A stretch of 64,000 bases of DNA from Portulaca oleracea (GCA_029582165.1 CM055877.1:6439855-6503854); one strand, 5' to 3'. Shown: positions 46,836-58,808, numbered from the stretch's first letter. Notes: a model not told the origin generated them from the letters alone. Translations and numbers: made by a program.

Positions 46836-48382
46836 TGATAAGTGTATTTGTGACTATGTTTTTAGGGGATTTCAATAGTGAATTAGGGATAACTTTAATT
46901 GTAAATCTTGATTTATATCCCAATTTCCCTATTGTGCTTGGTGTTGTTGTTTTTGATGCAGATTTGTAGGTTTTGAGGTCAAAACACCAACTTTCTCTCA
47001 ACTTTTGGTAAGAATGGACATACCACGGGCCTCTACTCGTCAAAACTAGATCGTTGCATGAATTTAGGATGGAACGGAGCAAGACCTCCACGGCCAGAGG
47101 CCACCACGGTCAGGCGGTGGTGAGCCCCACGGTCCATGGTATGGACTTGTACGGACACCACGGACCGTTCGGACTTGTACGGACAGCCCGTGGCAGCCTC
47201 AGCCGGGTCGCACCGTTATGTTTTCGCGAGTAGAAAAGATAGGCAGCGACAGTTTTTTTGATGAATCTATCATCATTCTTCCTTCGTTCTACGACCATCA
47301 AGAGAGAAAGAAAACCCTAATACTTTCTTACTACTCATCTTCCCCATCCATCAAGATTTCAAGACCGAGTCGATTCAAGAGAAGCGAAGATCAAGATTCG
47401 AGAAGAAATCATCAACGCTCGCGAAGACGGTTCCACCCCGGGATCGAAAGACTCGAAGGGCCGTCAAGGAGAGCCCTAATATTTCCATACTACTCCTCTT
47501 CCCCAATCCATCAAGATTCAAGATCGAATCGAGTCAAGAGAGGCAAGGATCAAGATTCGAGAAGAAATCATCAACGCTCGCGAAGAAGGCTCCACCCCGG
47601 GATCGAAAGACTCAACGGTTGTATTCTTCGTAGTTTTTCTTTCTTTTCGTATTCCTTCTTTGTTTTGAGATTCAATTGTTATGATTGGAACTTGTTTTGT
47701 GTTTTCATTGAATATGAGTGAGTAGATTTCTCAAATTCCAGGATTTTATAACCCGAAACAATGTAGTTTGATAGAATGTTCTAGTTTAGGCATGAATTCT
47801 TGTTTTGAATCAATAGAAGGTTGTGTTCTTCATGTTCATGGGTGTTATTTAAGCGCTTGAATACTTTTGATTTGAGATTAACCTGAAAAGTACTGAAAGG
47901 TGAATTAGGATAATATGACTACCAACCTTTCTACCTAGTTTTGTGAAATTTGAGAAAAGAATAGCAGACTAGGGAACCTTTTGATGACCAAAATATCTGA
48001 GACCTTCAACTTTGATTAACTTGAAAAGCATACGAAAGTTGTAATTTAGGTTAATTGAAGTAATTCTATTAGCATCGAAAGAGCAGTAGAGTTCTTATGG
48101 TTACCGTTCTTGATTCATTCTTGAATGTATGACTGTGGAGGCTAGGCTTTAATAATCGAACTCGTTGCTAGGCTAGCATTTCTAGAAGTCTTTCTCTCCT
48201 TATTGGACCTTTGATTATTTCCCTGCTTTATTAGTTTTAATTATTTTTCTAAGTCTTTCAAAGCCAAAACCTCGTTAGCTTAGCAATCAAATAGAGAGCT
48301 ACTTTACTGCGTTGCTAATTGAGTCCCTGTGGAATCGACCTTGACGTGCTACTCCGTACACCGCGCGCTTGTGGCCGTGTCA
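46836..48382 (+). mobile_element. Ty3/gypsy-type solo LTR (1547 bp), duplication AAAAG
   Basis: TGATAAGTG to GGCCGTGTCA, flanked by AAAAG (46831-46835 and 48383-48387). The end phrase (GAGTCCCTGTGGAATCGACC, then CGTACAC and GGCCGTGTCA) is typical of plant gypsy LTRs of the Athila/CRM-like kind. It has palindrome-like CACGG phrases at 47086-47200 and an internal tandem duplication. The open frame at 47218-47721 lies wholly in the LTR. Confidence 0.9.
47313..47616. repeat. Tandem duplication of about 150 bp in the gypsy solo LTR
   Basis: Two units share CCCTAATA, then CATCAAGATT, and CAAGATTCGAGAAGAAATCA and CCACCCCGGGATCGAAAGAC. They differ at several positions. Confidence 0.85.
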
Positions 48383-48387
48383 AAAAG

Positions 48388-50154
48388 ATCATGACTGGGA
48401 TCGAAGATGGTGATATAGGACAAGGACGTTGCTTGAGCAGTCCCCCATTATTCAGAGGATCAAACTTTTCCCACTAGAAGAAGTGTATGAAAGCATTCAT
48501 CATGGATCAAGACTATGAGCTTTGGGACATAATTGAGAATGGAGACTTTGTCCCTATGATTACAGGAGGAAAAATCACTAAAGCCAAAACTAGATCTAAA
48601 TATACTGCCAAGGAAGTCAAAAAGGCAAACATTAATGTTAAAGCCTTACATACTCTTTATTGTGGACTTGATTCTAATGAGTTTGAATATGTCTATTCCT
48701 GTGATACATCCAAGCAGGTGTGGGATACCTTAGTGACCACATATGAAGGAACGAGCCAAGTTCAAGAAATAAGGATTGACAATTATGTCAAGCATTACGA
48801 ATCCTTCAAAATGAAGACTAGAGAATCCATCAAGGACATGTGCAAACGGTTTGCTATCATAGTCAATAATCTAAAGTCCTTGGAGAAAACATACTCCAAT
48901 GAAGAAAAAGGTCGCAAGGTCCTCAAATGTCTTCCAAGAAAGAAATGGAACAGAAAGTCATCGCAATTGAGGAAGCCCAAGATTTGAAAACTCTCCAATT
49001 AGATGACCTCATTGGAAAGCTTCTTTCTCATGAAATACATCTTCAAGAAGAGTAAGATGAAAAGGAACAAGTAGCCCATAAGGACATCAATGGTCCTGAA
49101 GACAAGTCAAATGAGGATGACAAGAACTGGATCTTGGCTTTGATGGCCAAGGAACTCAAGAAGTCGTGCATGAAAAGTCATACCTCTAGAGGATCCTCAT
49201 CCAAACGGGTCAACCAAAGAGGTAAGGACTCTTCAAATAATGAAACTAACTCATTCTCTTGTTTTGTGTGTGGTGACCCAAATCACTTGATCAAGGACTG
49301 TCCCTACAACAGAAAGAACAGAGAAAAGAGGAGTCACATAGCCCTAATGGCTACTCGGAGTGACGATAGTAGCAGCGAAAGTAAAAATGTAGAAATGACC
49401 AATAGTTGCCATATGGGAAAAGAAACCAGTGATACCGAGGAAGTTGGTACAACCAATGATGACTACCAAGACAATGATGACAATGAATCAGTAGAGGTAA
49501 CACTTGATGATCTCCTTACTTGGCCTAAAGAGTACTTGGCAAATTGCTTTCTAAAGCTTATTAAACATGAGACTAAGTACTTGAATAAAATTAAATCTCT
49601 AAAAAACGTCATCAAGGGGTTAAAAGAGTCCAAAGTTGAATTAGAAAAATCTTGCGATAACCTTACCTCTAGGATTAACATTCTCAAGGCCGAAAGTCAC
49701 TCGCTACAAGAAAACCTTGATAAATCTCGTAGATCTCGATGTGTACCCTTTAAATAAGAGTTTGAATATTGGAAAAATGCTTACAAAGCCAATGCTCAAG
49801 AAAAGAGGCATGAAAAATCAGCCCCTACCGAGGAACGAAATCGCTGTCAAGAACATTCTGTCCCTCAAAGGCAACCTGTCAGAACCAGGCATCAAGGACG
49901 TCATAGTAACCTCGATAGAAATCATCGAGGCCACATATTTTACTCATGGCATCAAAAACGACACAACTACCTTGGGACAAGATAATAAGGTCATTCATCT
50001 CATCTCGAAAGCAAGAGCCAATCTGGTAAATCTCACTACTCCAACCATTATCTTTCTAAAATTGTACAAGTTTGGGTTCCAAAAGGAACAAGACCTCCTA
50101 ACATGGTTGTTAATAGCAGTCAAGAACCTAAATTTGATGTCAATTATGGTTTGA
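48388..50154 (+). pseudogene. Copia gag of element D (broken)
   Basis: A gag core runs from about 48487 (MDQDYELWDIIENGD, then TSKQVWDTLVTTYEG) to 48940, where the frame shifts. An in-frame stop lies just before it at 48475. A second frame from about 49134 carries a zinc knuckle CFVCGDPNHLIKDC (CX2CX4HX4C) near 49259-49300, then a long acidic and coiled-coil tail to about 49730. Further frame changes follow, and a WVPKGTRPPN phrase near 50075 marks the start of where protease would be expected, but nothing follows. The RNA-packaging protein is dead here. Confidence 0.88.
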
Positions 50155-51738
50155 GGAAAGGTGTCTGAAGTTTTTGCAGGTATACTCAACATCCAGGAGC
50201 TTGGATGCTTGAGGGAACTTGGAGAAATCAAGGACATTACTTAGATCAGCAATAAGAACCCCTCGAGGACCTTGGTAGACCGGGTTCAAGAACCTTGGCA
50301 GACCTAGGATCAAAGACCTTGACAACTGTATCTATTCAAATGGCAGTGTTATTGATTTTTTTTTTTTTTGGCATGAATTGAGGGGGAGCACCCTCTCTTA
50401 GGACTAACAAGTTCATTGAGTTCTTGCATATTATTGGAGATGGTTACTATATTACGGGGGAGCTCTCAATAGACTTTTTTTTTTTGATAAAAGTCAAAAA
50501 GGGGGAGAAGTGTTGCAAAATGTTAGAACCCTTCAAGGACCTCAACAGACCCAGGCTCAAGGACCTTTGCGATTGGATCGGTTTTGAATGAAAGTCAAAA
50601 TTCGTATATTATTGGCATATAATCTGGATATCTTAAAAGTGATACTTTCATGATTACTTTGACATATTTGCTGCATATAATATGCTTATAAGAAGGAAAG
50701 AAGATTGTGATTGCTACAAAAAAGAAACTTCAAGAGAAGGAAGAAAAATCCAAAGCAAAGAAGGAAAGAAGATAATCTCCAACAGTCTACAAAGCTGCAT
50801 GTATAAGTAGGATAACTCAAAGACTAAAGAAAGCAATTGATTCCAAGGAAGAAATCGAAGAGTAGGAATCCATGGGGATTTCTGAGTGTAGTCTTTGAGA
50901 GACGAGTTTTTGAGTGTGTTGTAACCTAAGGAAGTTGGCGAGTTATTGGTAGCAAAGCCTTAAGGGAATTAGGTTCTGTGAGTGAAAGCACCTTGCTGTG
51001 TTGGTGCGTTGATTTGTCAAACAACCTTGAAAGTGTCAGTCAGTAATGCACTCCTCTAACAGTTGCAACAAGGACCTTTGTTCCTTGGGCAACCTGGTTA
51101 TTCTTATTCTGTACTGCATTCAGTGTTGATCAAATAAAGGAAGTTCATCATATATGTCTTGCTACTTCTTATACCTGTGAAGTTAACTTCTTAATCTGAG
51201 AAAGATTAAGAAACCTAACGTCCTTTATCTTAAGTGTATAGAAGTGTTATAATCCTATTGACCCCCCTCTCTAGGGTTCTTTCATTTAGGTTGGTCTTTG
51301 TGTCTTGGGAATCAAATTGTTGATTTGTTAGTCGTCTCCTTTTGTAATTCCTTGGCTGCAAGGACTCTATTAACCCTAAATAATTGTGTTAGTCTTGTAC
51401 TATAAATAGAGCCCAGGTGTTAGATTTATTTGTATCACAATTGAGAGTTTTTCATCTTACCACAAGAGATTGACCTGTAATCTTTGTGTTCCTAAGGGAG
51501 TCCTGTGTGGCTCAGCTGTGAGTGTTGAATTCTCAGGTTATAACTTTAGGCAGGCTGTGAGAGATTGTTGAGGTATAAGAATCTCTGAAACACTATTGTA
51601 ATCCTATGATGGTGCATCGTTCGTGGTTTTTTCCAGGTTTGGATTTTTCCACGTTAATTCTTTGTGTTGAACCAATATTTATTTTTCGTCCTTTATTATT
51701 GCTTGTCTACTAATAACAACGCCCTGAGAATCCCAACA

Positions 51739-51993
51739 AAAGTAATATAAGTGGCCACAATATTTTTCACTTTATCATTTTGACGATTTTACCCTTACTA
51801 TTTAAACCTTTTCTTTTATCTCTCTTCATACTTTCAATTGCACTAAATATAAGTATAGTTTTATTATTGAACTTAAAATCTTTCAATAATTTTGTATTAC
51901 CTTAATATTTCTCTAAAATTCTGAAGTGACAATCAACAAAAAAAATGAAACTGGGTGAGTACTAATTTTTTTTTTAGTTGGGCAAGAATGTTA
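51739..51993. other. Flank of the nested retroelement stack
   Basis: AT-rich. No feature recognised. Confidence 0.4.
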
Positions 51994-52289
51994 CTCCCTC
52001 CGTCCCATATTAATTGACACTTAAACTAACTTTTTTTGTCCCAAAATAATTGTCATTTTTCATTTTCCAATACCTAATTTAATTATTTTAACTTTAATAA
52101 TCATGTTAACTTTTTACTTTTTCAATTAATAAAAACTATTTCTACTCACATTCTCTCACTACTTATGCCTTGGTATCCGAAAAAATACCTTGGAAAATAG
52201 TGTTATTTAATTATATGAGTAGTTTTTTCAGTTAAACATTGGTATGTGAAAATTTTCAAAATATGTCAATTAATATGGAACAGAGGGAG
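51994..52289. mobile_element. Stowaway MITE (296 bp), TA duplication
   Basis: CTCCCTCCGTCCCATATTAA at the left and its near-complement (TTAATATGGAACAGAGGGAG) at the right, flanked by TA. These are the canonical ends of Tc1/mariner Stowaway elements. Confidence 0.92.
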
Positions 52290-52340
52290 TAATGCAATAC
52301 TAATTAATTAATTGGAAAGAAAAAGGGGAAAGAGAAAATG

Positions 52341-52718
52341 AGAGTAAATTACATTTACCCTACCTGACATTTGTGGTAATAATTTTTGCACATCCGACAT
52401 TTGGGAATAATTTTCACCCTACCTGACATTAAGTGAAAGTGATTTTTAGTGGCAAAATCCGATCACTTCTCATCGGAAATAAAACGATGAAAGGATCATT
52501 TAAGTCATTTCCTTCTAAATATTAATGGACAACATGACATATTCACATATTCATATAGGGGCATTATTGTATTTCCTCATTTCCGATGAGAAGTGACAAG
52601 ATTTCACCGCTAAAAATCACTTTCACTTAATGTCAGGTAAGATGAAAATTATTTCCCAAATGTCGGATGTGCAAAAATTATTACCACAAATGTCAAGTAG
52701 GGTAAATGTAATTTACTC
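52341..52718. mobile_element. MULE-like foldback MITE (378 bp), 9-bp duplication GAGAAAATG
   Basis: GAGAAAATG at 52332-52340 and 52719-52727. Nearly the whole element is an inverted repeat with arms of about 150 bp, from GAGTAAATTACATTTACCC to its complement, with a short AT-rich centre. The 9-bp duplication points to the Mutator superfamily. Confidence 0.92.
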
Positions 52719-52984
52719 GAGAAAATGGCATGTCTTGCTTTAGAATAAAAATGTGGTAATCCCTATAAAGATAATCCCCTAAAAAGAGGCCTCAATGACT
52801 AATACATTGATTTATCCCTTCATCATGCATAAAGGAAAAGAGTTTTTTTTTTTTTTCCTTTTGGAAGACAACATAAAGCAAAGTCTTGTAGCATGCATTG
52901 CCTAAAGAATGATTAATTAATGACTACTAGTGATTTAATCTTTTTTCCTCGATCGCACAGTTAGTTACCAAATATTAATAATAA

Positions 52985-54443
52985 TCTATATATTATAATA
53001 AAAATTATTGTGGGTCCCACGAAATAGAGCCACAAGAGTGACCGTAGGGGAATTGGACAATCACTTTTTTATTTTTTATTTTTTATATTTTCAATCCGGA
53101 TTTTATTTCAAAGTATCACTCCTCCTTGACTGCTTTGGACTCTTAATTAAATTATTTTAATGTAACTAACAATAATTGTTTTGATGTTGCCTATAATAAT
53201 AAAAATAATGATAATCTATATATTATAATAGAAATCATTGTGGGTCCCACGAAATAGAGCCACGGGAGTGACTGTAGTGGAATTGGTCAATCACAACGTA
53301 GAAATTTTTTTTTTGTTTTCTATTTTCAATTTTTTTCAATCTGGATTTTATTTTAAAATTAAAAAATCAAAAAGTATCACTAATCCTTGACTATTTTGGA
53401 CTCTGAATTAAATTATTTTAATGCAACTAACATTAGTTATTTTTGTGTTGCCTATAATAATAATAATAATGATAATAATAATAATAATACCTAGCATGTT
53501 GTCAACCAAGTTACATCATCCGTATGCACAATGTTTGTTCAAATTCTTGGAAGACGAGAGGAAAGTGTTTATCATGAAGAACGGAAAAACATGAGAAATG
53601 CGGCAAATCTCTTTTGCAAGTCTAAAATCACCACTCATCAAACAATGTTATTTCAAGAGACAATTGTTCTATAAATTTATCATCTTATATAAAAGACGGT
53701 TACCTATTACATTGAATGAATTTATCTCAATTTCGAATTTATTGGTTATTTTTTCTACTTGAATTGTCCGGTTTACATTTTTTATTTGTGTGTATTATTT
53801 TTTAAATAAATTATTATGGTACTTATCATGGTATCTTTTCATTTGATTAGGTTATTTAACTTAAATTCAATTGTGTATTTTCCTTTTGAACAATTTATTA
53901 TTATATGTTTTCTCAGCGCAATATGATTCATGTGTTATTCTTTCTAATTTGTATGTATGTTTACCGTTTAATTTCCCTTTTTTTCAACTAAAAAATATAT
54001 TTATTATGTATCGTGCATCGCACGGGTTTAAGACTATTAATAGTAATAATAAAGTTTGTGGGTCCCACTGAATGGAGAAAAGAGATTAATTCTAGGAATT
54101 TCGACAAATCAAAAAGTAAATAAATGATGAATTAAATTATTTTGATGCAACTATCGGTTATTATAATTTTTTGGAATAATAATAATAATAATGATGATAA
54201 TAATAATCTATAAATATTAATAAAGTTTTTGGATCCCGCTGAATGAAGAAATGAGATTAATTGTAGAGATTACAACCAATAAAAAATAAAATAACTATTG
54301 AATTAAATTATTTTGGTGCAACTATCAGTAATTACAATTATTTTGGAATAATCTTTCTAAATTATATTTACAGTTACTATTAAATTTTTGATTTTTCAAA
54401 ATAACCGTTTTAATACACTTCGTGCATCGCACGGGTTGAGGCC

Positions 54444-54446
<3 letters not shown>
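52985..54446. mobile_element. Helitron-like elements, partly in tandem
   Basis: Three TCTATA-type starts (52985, 53215, 54207) and a fourth similar body near 54037. The bodies share GGGTCCCAC- or GGATCCCGC-type phrases and AAATTATTTTGATGCAACTA. Two 3' ends have CGTGCATCGCACGGG followed by GACTAT (54031-54037) or GCCTAA (54441-54446). A TC start, a hairpin near the 3' end and CTRR with no duplication are Helitron features; only the 54207-54446 unit fits all of them. Confidence 0.6.

Positions 54447-54512
<66 letters not shown>
54444..54512. repeat. (TAA)n microsatellite at a Helitron-like 3' end
   Basis: About 22 TAA units beginning inside the CTAA end of the element. The Asn or Ile homopolymer frames here are artefacts. 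Confidence 0.97.
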
Positions 54513-55046
54513 GGGTTTTTGGATGATAATATACCAACCTTTACTATTGGACAACAATATCTCTGACCTTTATACCTGTGTGACATTATTATACCAACAA
54601 TAACTAAGGGGGTGGTGAACCGGTCTCCATGTGCGCTAATGTGGCTAGCGAAGGGAAGAAACTATCCAAAGTCAATAACTTGATTAACCCTTTAGTTTTT
54701 TTCACTAACCCACATTACGAGACATTGGTTGGTTGTGTTTCACGTTAGTACGAAGACCGGTTCATCATCTCGTTAGTCACTATGTTAGGGCCGATTTTTT
54801 TTTAACGTAGGTTAGTGAGAAAAATGGATGGGTTAACGGAGTTATTGGACAAGGGCCGGTTATTTTTCGTCCACCTATCACGTCAGAATCGAGACCAGTT
54901 AATCAGTCACCACTCCCTTAATTAGTCACTGTTGGTATAATAATCTCACCTTAGTATAAAGGTCATGAATATTATTGTCCAATAGTAAAGGTCGGTTTAT
55001 TACAATCTAATACCCCCAAAGGTCAGTATATTGTCATCTAATATCC
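54513..55046. mobile_element. Foldback element, about 530 bp
   Basis: Arms of about 100 bp: CCTTTACTATTGGACAACAA at the left and its near-complement at the right (TTATTGTCCAATAGTAAAGG), with ends AGGGTTTTTGGATGA and AGGGATATTAGATGA. Flanking TAA repeats hide the duplication. Confidence 0.7.
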
Positions 55047-55095
55047 CTAATAATAATAATAATAATATAATTTCAAATAATGGTTATTAAAGTAG

Positions 55096-56461
55096 CAGGG
55101 ATGACAACGGGGCAGATTGGGGATGGGGGAGTATACCCCCGTGTTGGGAATGTCCCGACAATGTTCGACATACATGGAGATTAAACCAAAGTAATATAGT
55201 AATTATATGTCTTGCTAGAGACCTCTATAATTAGTAATTGAATATGTTTAATTACAACTATATTATTTGGTCCTACTGGGTCACACAAGTCAGTGCTCTA
55301 GAACAATGTATGTAACCTAAGTGATATTGTATCACGTTTAGAAAAGTTGGAAACTGATTTCTGTGAGAAATCAGCCCAACACGGACCGTGTTGACCCAAC
55401 ACGGTCCGTGTTGAGACACCACAGTCCGTGTTGTCCATGGGCCGAATTATTGGACCTTCTGGAGTCCAACACGGACCGTGTTGGGTCCCAGAAATGCGTC
55501 GTTGTTTTAAGTCGGCTCTTTAGGGTTTTGAACCCTTTCCCTAGGTTTTCTAAACACTATATAAAGGGGTCTCTGGGAGAGATTATTCCACACTAATTGC
55601 CTAAGACTCTTAGAGAGATACCAGAGTGATTTCCTAAGTTCCTCTCTCTTTTAGTTTGCGGTTCTAATTTCAGGAAACATTCTCTGTTTTCCGAAACAAT
55701 CTCACATACATCTTAGATTGAGATTCGTCTCGATCGGGTCGATCTAGCAATTGGGTTCCCGGAGTGCTACGTGGACTTTTCAGTAGAGGGTTTCAGCGTT
55801 GGAATCTGGAAGGTCAACCTCTTCTTCAGCAGGAATTAGCGATCAAGTATAATTACTAAAGTCTCTGCAGTTGTTTCGATTAATTGTTTATAACTGTTAT
55901 AATACTCCGCCAATTAATCTATATCTGTTTAGGAAATACATAACCTAAAACCTAACACCCCGTCCCCATCCCCATCCCCGCTTCGGGGAATGCCCCTTCC
56001 CCAACGGGAATCCAACGTGGATTTTTTAAAACTATCCTAAATTTAACTAAATTTTAATCGGATCCCATTTTTAATCGAACTCGGTGTTAACATGTTCAAA
56101 ATACAACGTATTTAACTTGCTTAAGTAATAATACATCAAAATCAAACAATAATACATCAACAAGTGAGAATAAATTGGAAAATTACTACTTTGTCCTTCC
56201 CATTAATATATATATTAAATTTGAATAAAGGTTATTTGATAATTTTAACATTTTCGGGGGTGGGGATTCGGGGATGGGGCGGGGAATTCACCCCGGCGGA
56301 GAAAATTTTGTCCCCACCCCCGCCCCGTCCCCGAGCAGATTTTGAAAAACCGTCCCCGTCCCCGTCTTCGTCCTCATACCCAATGGGGGGTGGAGATTTT
56401 TCCCCAAAGCGGGGCGGGGCCCTGACAGGTTCGGGGATACTCCGTCCCATTGCCATCCCTA
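55096..56461. mobile_element. hAT-like element (1366 bp with insertion), 8-bp duplication TAAAGTAG
   Basis: TAAAGTAG at 55088-55095 and 56462-56469. Ends CAGGGATGACAACGG and, on the other strand, TAGGGATGGCAATGG. The interior is unusually G/C-rich in GGGGATGGGGC-like phrases on both sides. It is split by the copia solo LTR at 55142-55957. No transposase. Confidence 0.88.
55142..55957 (+). mobile_element. Copia solo LTR (816 bp), duplication CCCCG
   Basis: Same family as the LTR at 6327-7178, with TGTTGGGAATG and ACCTAACA ends, flanked by CCCCG (55137-55141 and 55958-55962). The palindrome cluster is shorter than in the first copy. A TATATAAA box lies near 55558. Confidence 0.95.
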
Positions 56462-56469
56462 TAAAGTAG

Positions 56470-56762
56470 TGATCGAGATGGTTATAGATAATAATTATTC
56501 CAAGATCAATCGCCGTGGACAAAGATTAATGGCTTATTATTTTTAAGTTATTTTACATGAAATAATTTTTATCACATCCACATTGATTGATCCGTAATTA
56601 CCAGCATTCATCGACACTAATTAACAATGATCAATATTGATTAATATTGATGACATTAGACCTGACTAACAGTAATTAACACCAATTAACAATTATGAAT
56701 AGAAACTACATTTTAAAGTTGTATTTTTTTAACTTCAACTAGATCATTATTGATATTAAATA
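56470..56762. other. AT-rich intergenic DNA
   Basis: ATTAACA/CAATTAATATTGA-like phrases recur. No gene seen. Confidence 0.4.
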
Positions 56763-56957
56763 CTGCCTCTGTTCCATATTAATTGTCCCGTTTCAACATA
56801 TTTGATGTTCTAATATACAAAAATATCATAATTATATTCATAACAAAAAATACTATATATCATAAAAATATAATTTTATAATTTTTTGATAAAATATATT
56901 TTAAGAAATTCTAAGTCAAATATAACATTTTAGATAATTAATATGGAACGGAGGGAG
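56763..56957. mobile_element. Stowaway MITE (195 bp), TA duplication
   Basis: CTGCCTCTGTTCCATATTAA at the left and its near-complement at the right (TTAATATGGAACGGAGGGAG), flanked by TA. Confidence 0.88.
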
Positions 56958-57402
56958 TAATATAAATAAATCCTACTTAATATGTTCTTTACTTAACAGT
57001 TAAAACTAATCATCAACAAATTCCTTATATAATCATAATTACAAACCGAAAAGAGCCCGCTTTAATTGAACTTATACGTGCGCAATTTGTCAAAAGAAGA
57101 ACAAATAAAAAAGAAAAAGTGGAACAATTTTGTTTAGGAAAACGGATTCATAAAAATAAGTAAAACTGAAAAAGTAGGGAAAAAACGCGGTATTTTGATT
57201 CTGGCATGACCTACCACGTCACGTGTGACCGCCTACCAGAGACGCCGACGTGGATGCCATGCAGGCGGCAGGAGACTTTGCCTTGTACCCCAAGAAATTG
57301 GGACCCGCTCTTCTCCCAGTTGTTCACACCTGACCGCACATAGAAATATCATTTCCTTTTTCCCCACTGAATTACTTTCGTCCTATATTTGATGTCATTT
57401 CT
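56958..57402. other. Intergenic DNA
   Basis: A GC-richer patch at 57200-57330 contains CACGTCACGTGTGACCG. No gene was recognised. Confidence 0.4.
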
Positions 57403-57780
57403 TAATCAAAAAATTAGTGAAATGTTTCCGGTGAAATGTTTTTCTGATACCTCAACTTTTAAAAACTAATTTTTGAGTATCCTAATTTTTAGAATTAGAA
57501 ATAATTAGGTGAACTTCCGGCCAATGATTTGAATTCACCGGCGAGTTTTAGGCGCGAAATTAATTAAGTGTTTTTGTTGACGAAAATGCCCTTTGTTTGT
57601 TAGAAAATTCCCTTTATTTTTGTGGACGAAAATGATTTGAATCAATCGGAGTTTCGCCGGAAATTCACCTAATAATTTCTAATCCTAAAAGTAAGGGTAA
57701 TCCAAAATTAATTTTGAAAATTTAGGGTACCAAAAAATTGTTTCTTCAAAAGTTAGGGTACCTCTAAGTAATTTTTTGTT
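57403..57780. mobile_element. Foldback element, borders uncertain
   Basis: The left half (ACTAATTTTTGAGTATCCTA to ATAATTAGGTGAA) and right half (TTCACCTAATAATTTC to AAAGTTAGGGTACC) are inverted copies with a short centre. No duplication was identified. Confidence 0.55.
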
Positions 57781-58422
57781 TTTTAATTGATAATTTTTTA
57801 TATAATATTATATTAAATATAATATTACATTTATATAATAGTATTTATCGGTTTCAAATTTAATAATGGTAATTTTATGAAATAAATCATTGTATATATT
57901 GAAAATATATGATCAAAATTTTTAATATTTGACTGCATAATTTTCACATATGACAATTAATAAAAAATGTAGGGAGTATATTACTCTCAAGACCTACCAA
58001 TTCAGGCTAACGAGCGGGTTATAGGTCGAGCGTATGTCGAGTTTGAGTAGATATGATCAAGTATATTTCAGGTTTAGATAAATACGACGATGTATTTGGG
58101 TTTCGAGTAAACCCAATGGTTATAATCGCAACCTTAATGTTTCAACTTTAATTGGACAGATAACAAATAAATGAGTAGCACTTATAGTTTAATAGTCATC
58201 AATTCCAGTGAAAAGTCACACATATTAAGAGTTAAACTTAAAACCTAAATTTTTCGTGTCAACAGATGTGTCGGGTTTAACACACTAATTTGCAAGTTTT
58301 TCGGGTTCAATTTATTTTGGCTCCAAGTCGAGGAAATAGAGAAAATCGGGTTCAAAACGAGAAATTTCGGGCTGGTTCGGGTTTGGGTTTACAGGTCGGG
58401 CCGGGTCAGAAGTTGACAGGTC
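57781..58422. other. Intergenic DNA with GGGTT/CGGGTT phrases
   Basis: 58010-58410 carries repeated TTCGGGTT and GGTTTGGGTT phrases of the kind found in hAT-like foldbacks. No borders or gene resolved. Confidence 0.4.
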
Positions 58423-58629
58423 CTCCCTCCGTTCTGTATCAATTGTTATATTTGAAAACTGTGTATTTAAATTTTTAAAATTTTGACCACAGATTTCTCA
58501 ATGTATACAATAACTTGTTACGTACAATTAGCGCCATTAGATTGTTAACAAAAAAATACTATCAATGAAAAAGTGATACTGAAGACTGTGTCAGTACACA
58601 AAATGACAATTGATATGGAGCAGAGGGAG
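58423..58629. mobile_element. Stowaway-like MITE (207 bp)
   Basis: CTCCCTCCGTTCTGTATCAA at the left and TTGATATGGAGCAGAGGGAG at the right. TA follows on the right; the left flank reads TC, so one side has probably mutated. Confidence 0.75.
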
Positions 58630-58808
58630 TAGTAGAATCCATATGTCTTCCATAATAAAATGTTGAAATGATTTGGATTACACTTATGGGAGTAGCATCC
58701 TCCTCTATTTTTTGAATGAGTTTTATAAATATATGTGTATGTTTTTATGATCACAGACATGTAGATCTATGAGGAAAAAAAATTTCATTATTGAACACAC
58801 ACATGTAT

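Larger units (their letters stand above)
46021..51284 (+). mobile_element. Gag-only copia element D, 5.26 kb, duplication TTTAG
   Basis: LTRs of 762 and 764 bp (46021-46782, 50521-51284) start TGTTAGAACCC and end TTTCA, flanked by TTTAG (46016-46020 and 51285-51289). By eye the first 240 bp of the LTRs agree at about 92-93 percent. Between them are a primer site, a gypsy solo LTR and a broken gag; no protease, integrase, RT or RNase H is present. The polypurine tract is AAAAAGGGGGAGAAG near 50496. Confidence 0.92.
45991..51738 (+). mobile_element. 3' LTR of copia element E, split by element D
   Basis: Visible parts are 45991-46020 and 51290-51738, about 480 bp in all, TGTTGCGTTG to AGAATCCCAACA. 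The second part matches the 33029-33184 fragment. A TATAAATA box is at 51401-51408. The split is the D insertion with TTTAG duplicated. Confidence 0.8.

Noticed and set aside
47218..47721. 167-residue open frame that could pass for a gene
   Set aside because: Lies wholly inside a gypsy solo LTR with AAAAG duplication, and its internal protein repeat is the tandem DNA duplication.
54325..54603. Open frames with Ile or Asn homopolymers
   Set aside because: Artefacts of the (TAA)n tract at 54444-54512.
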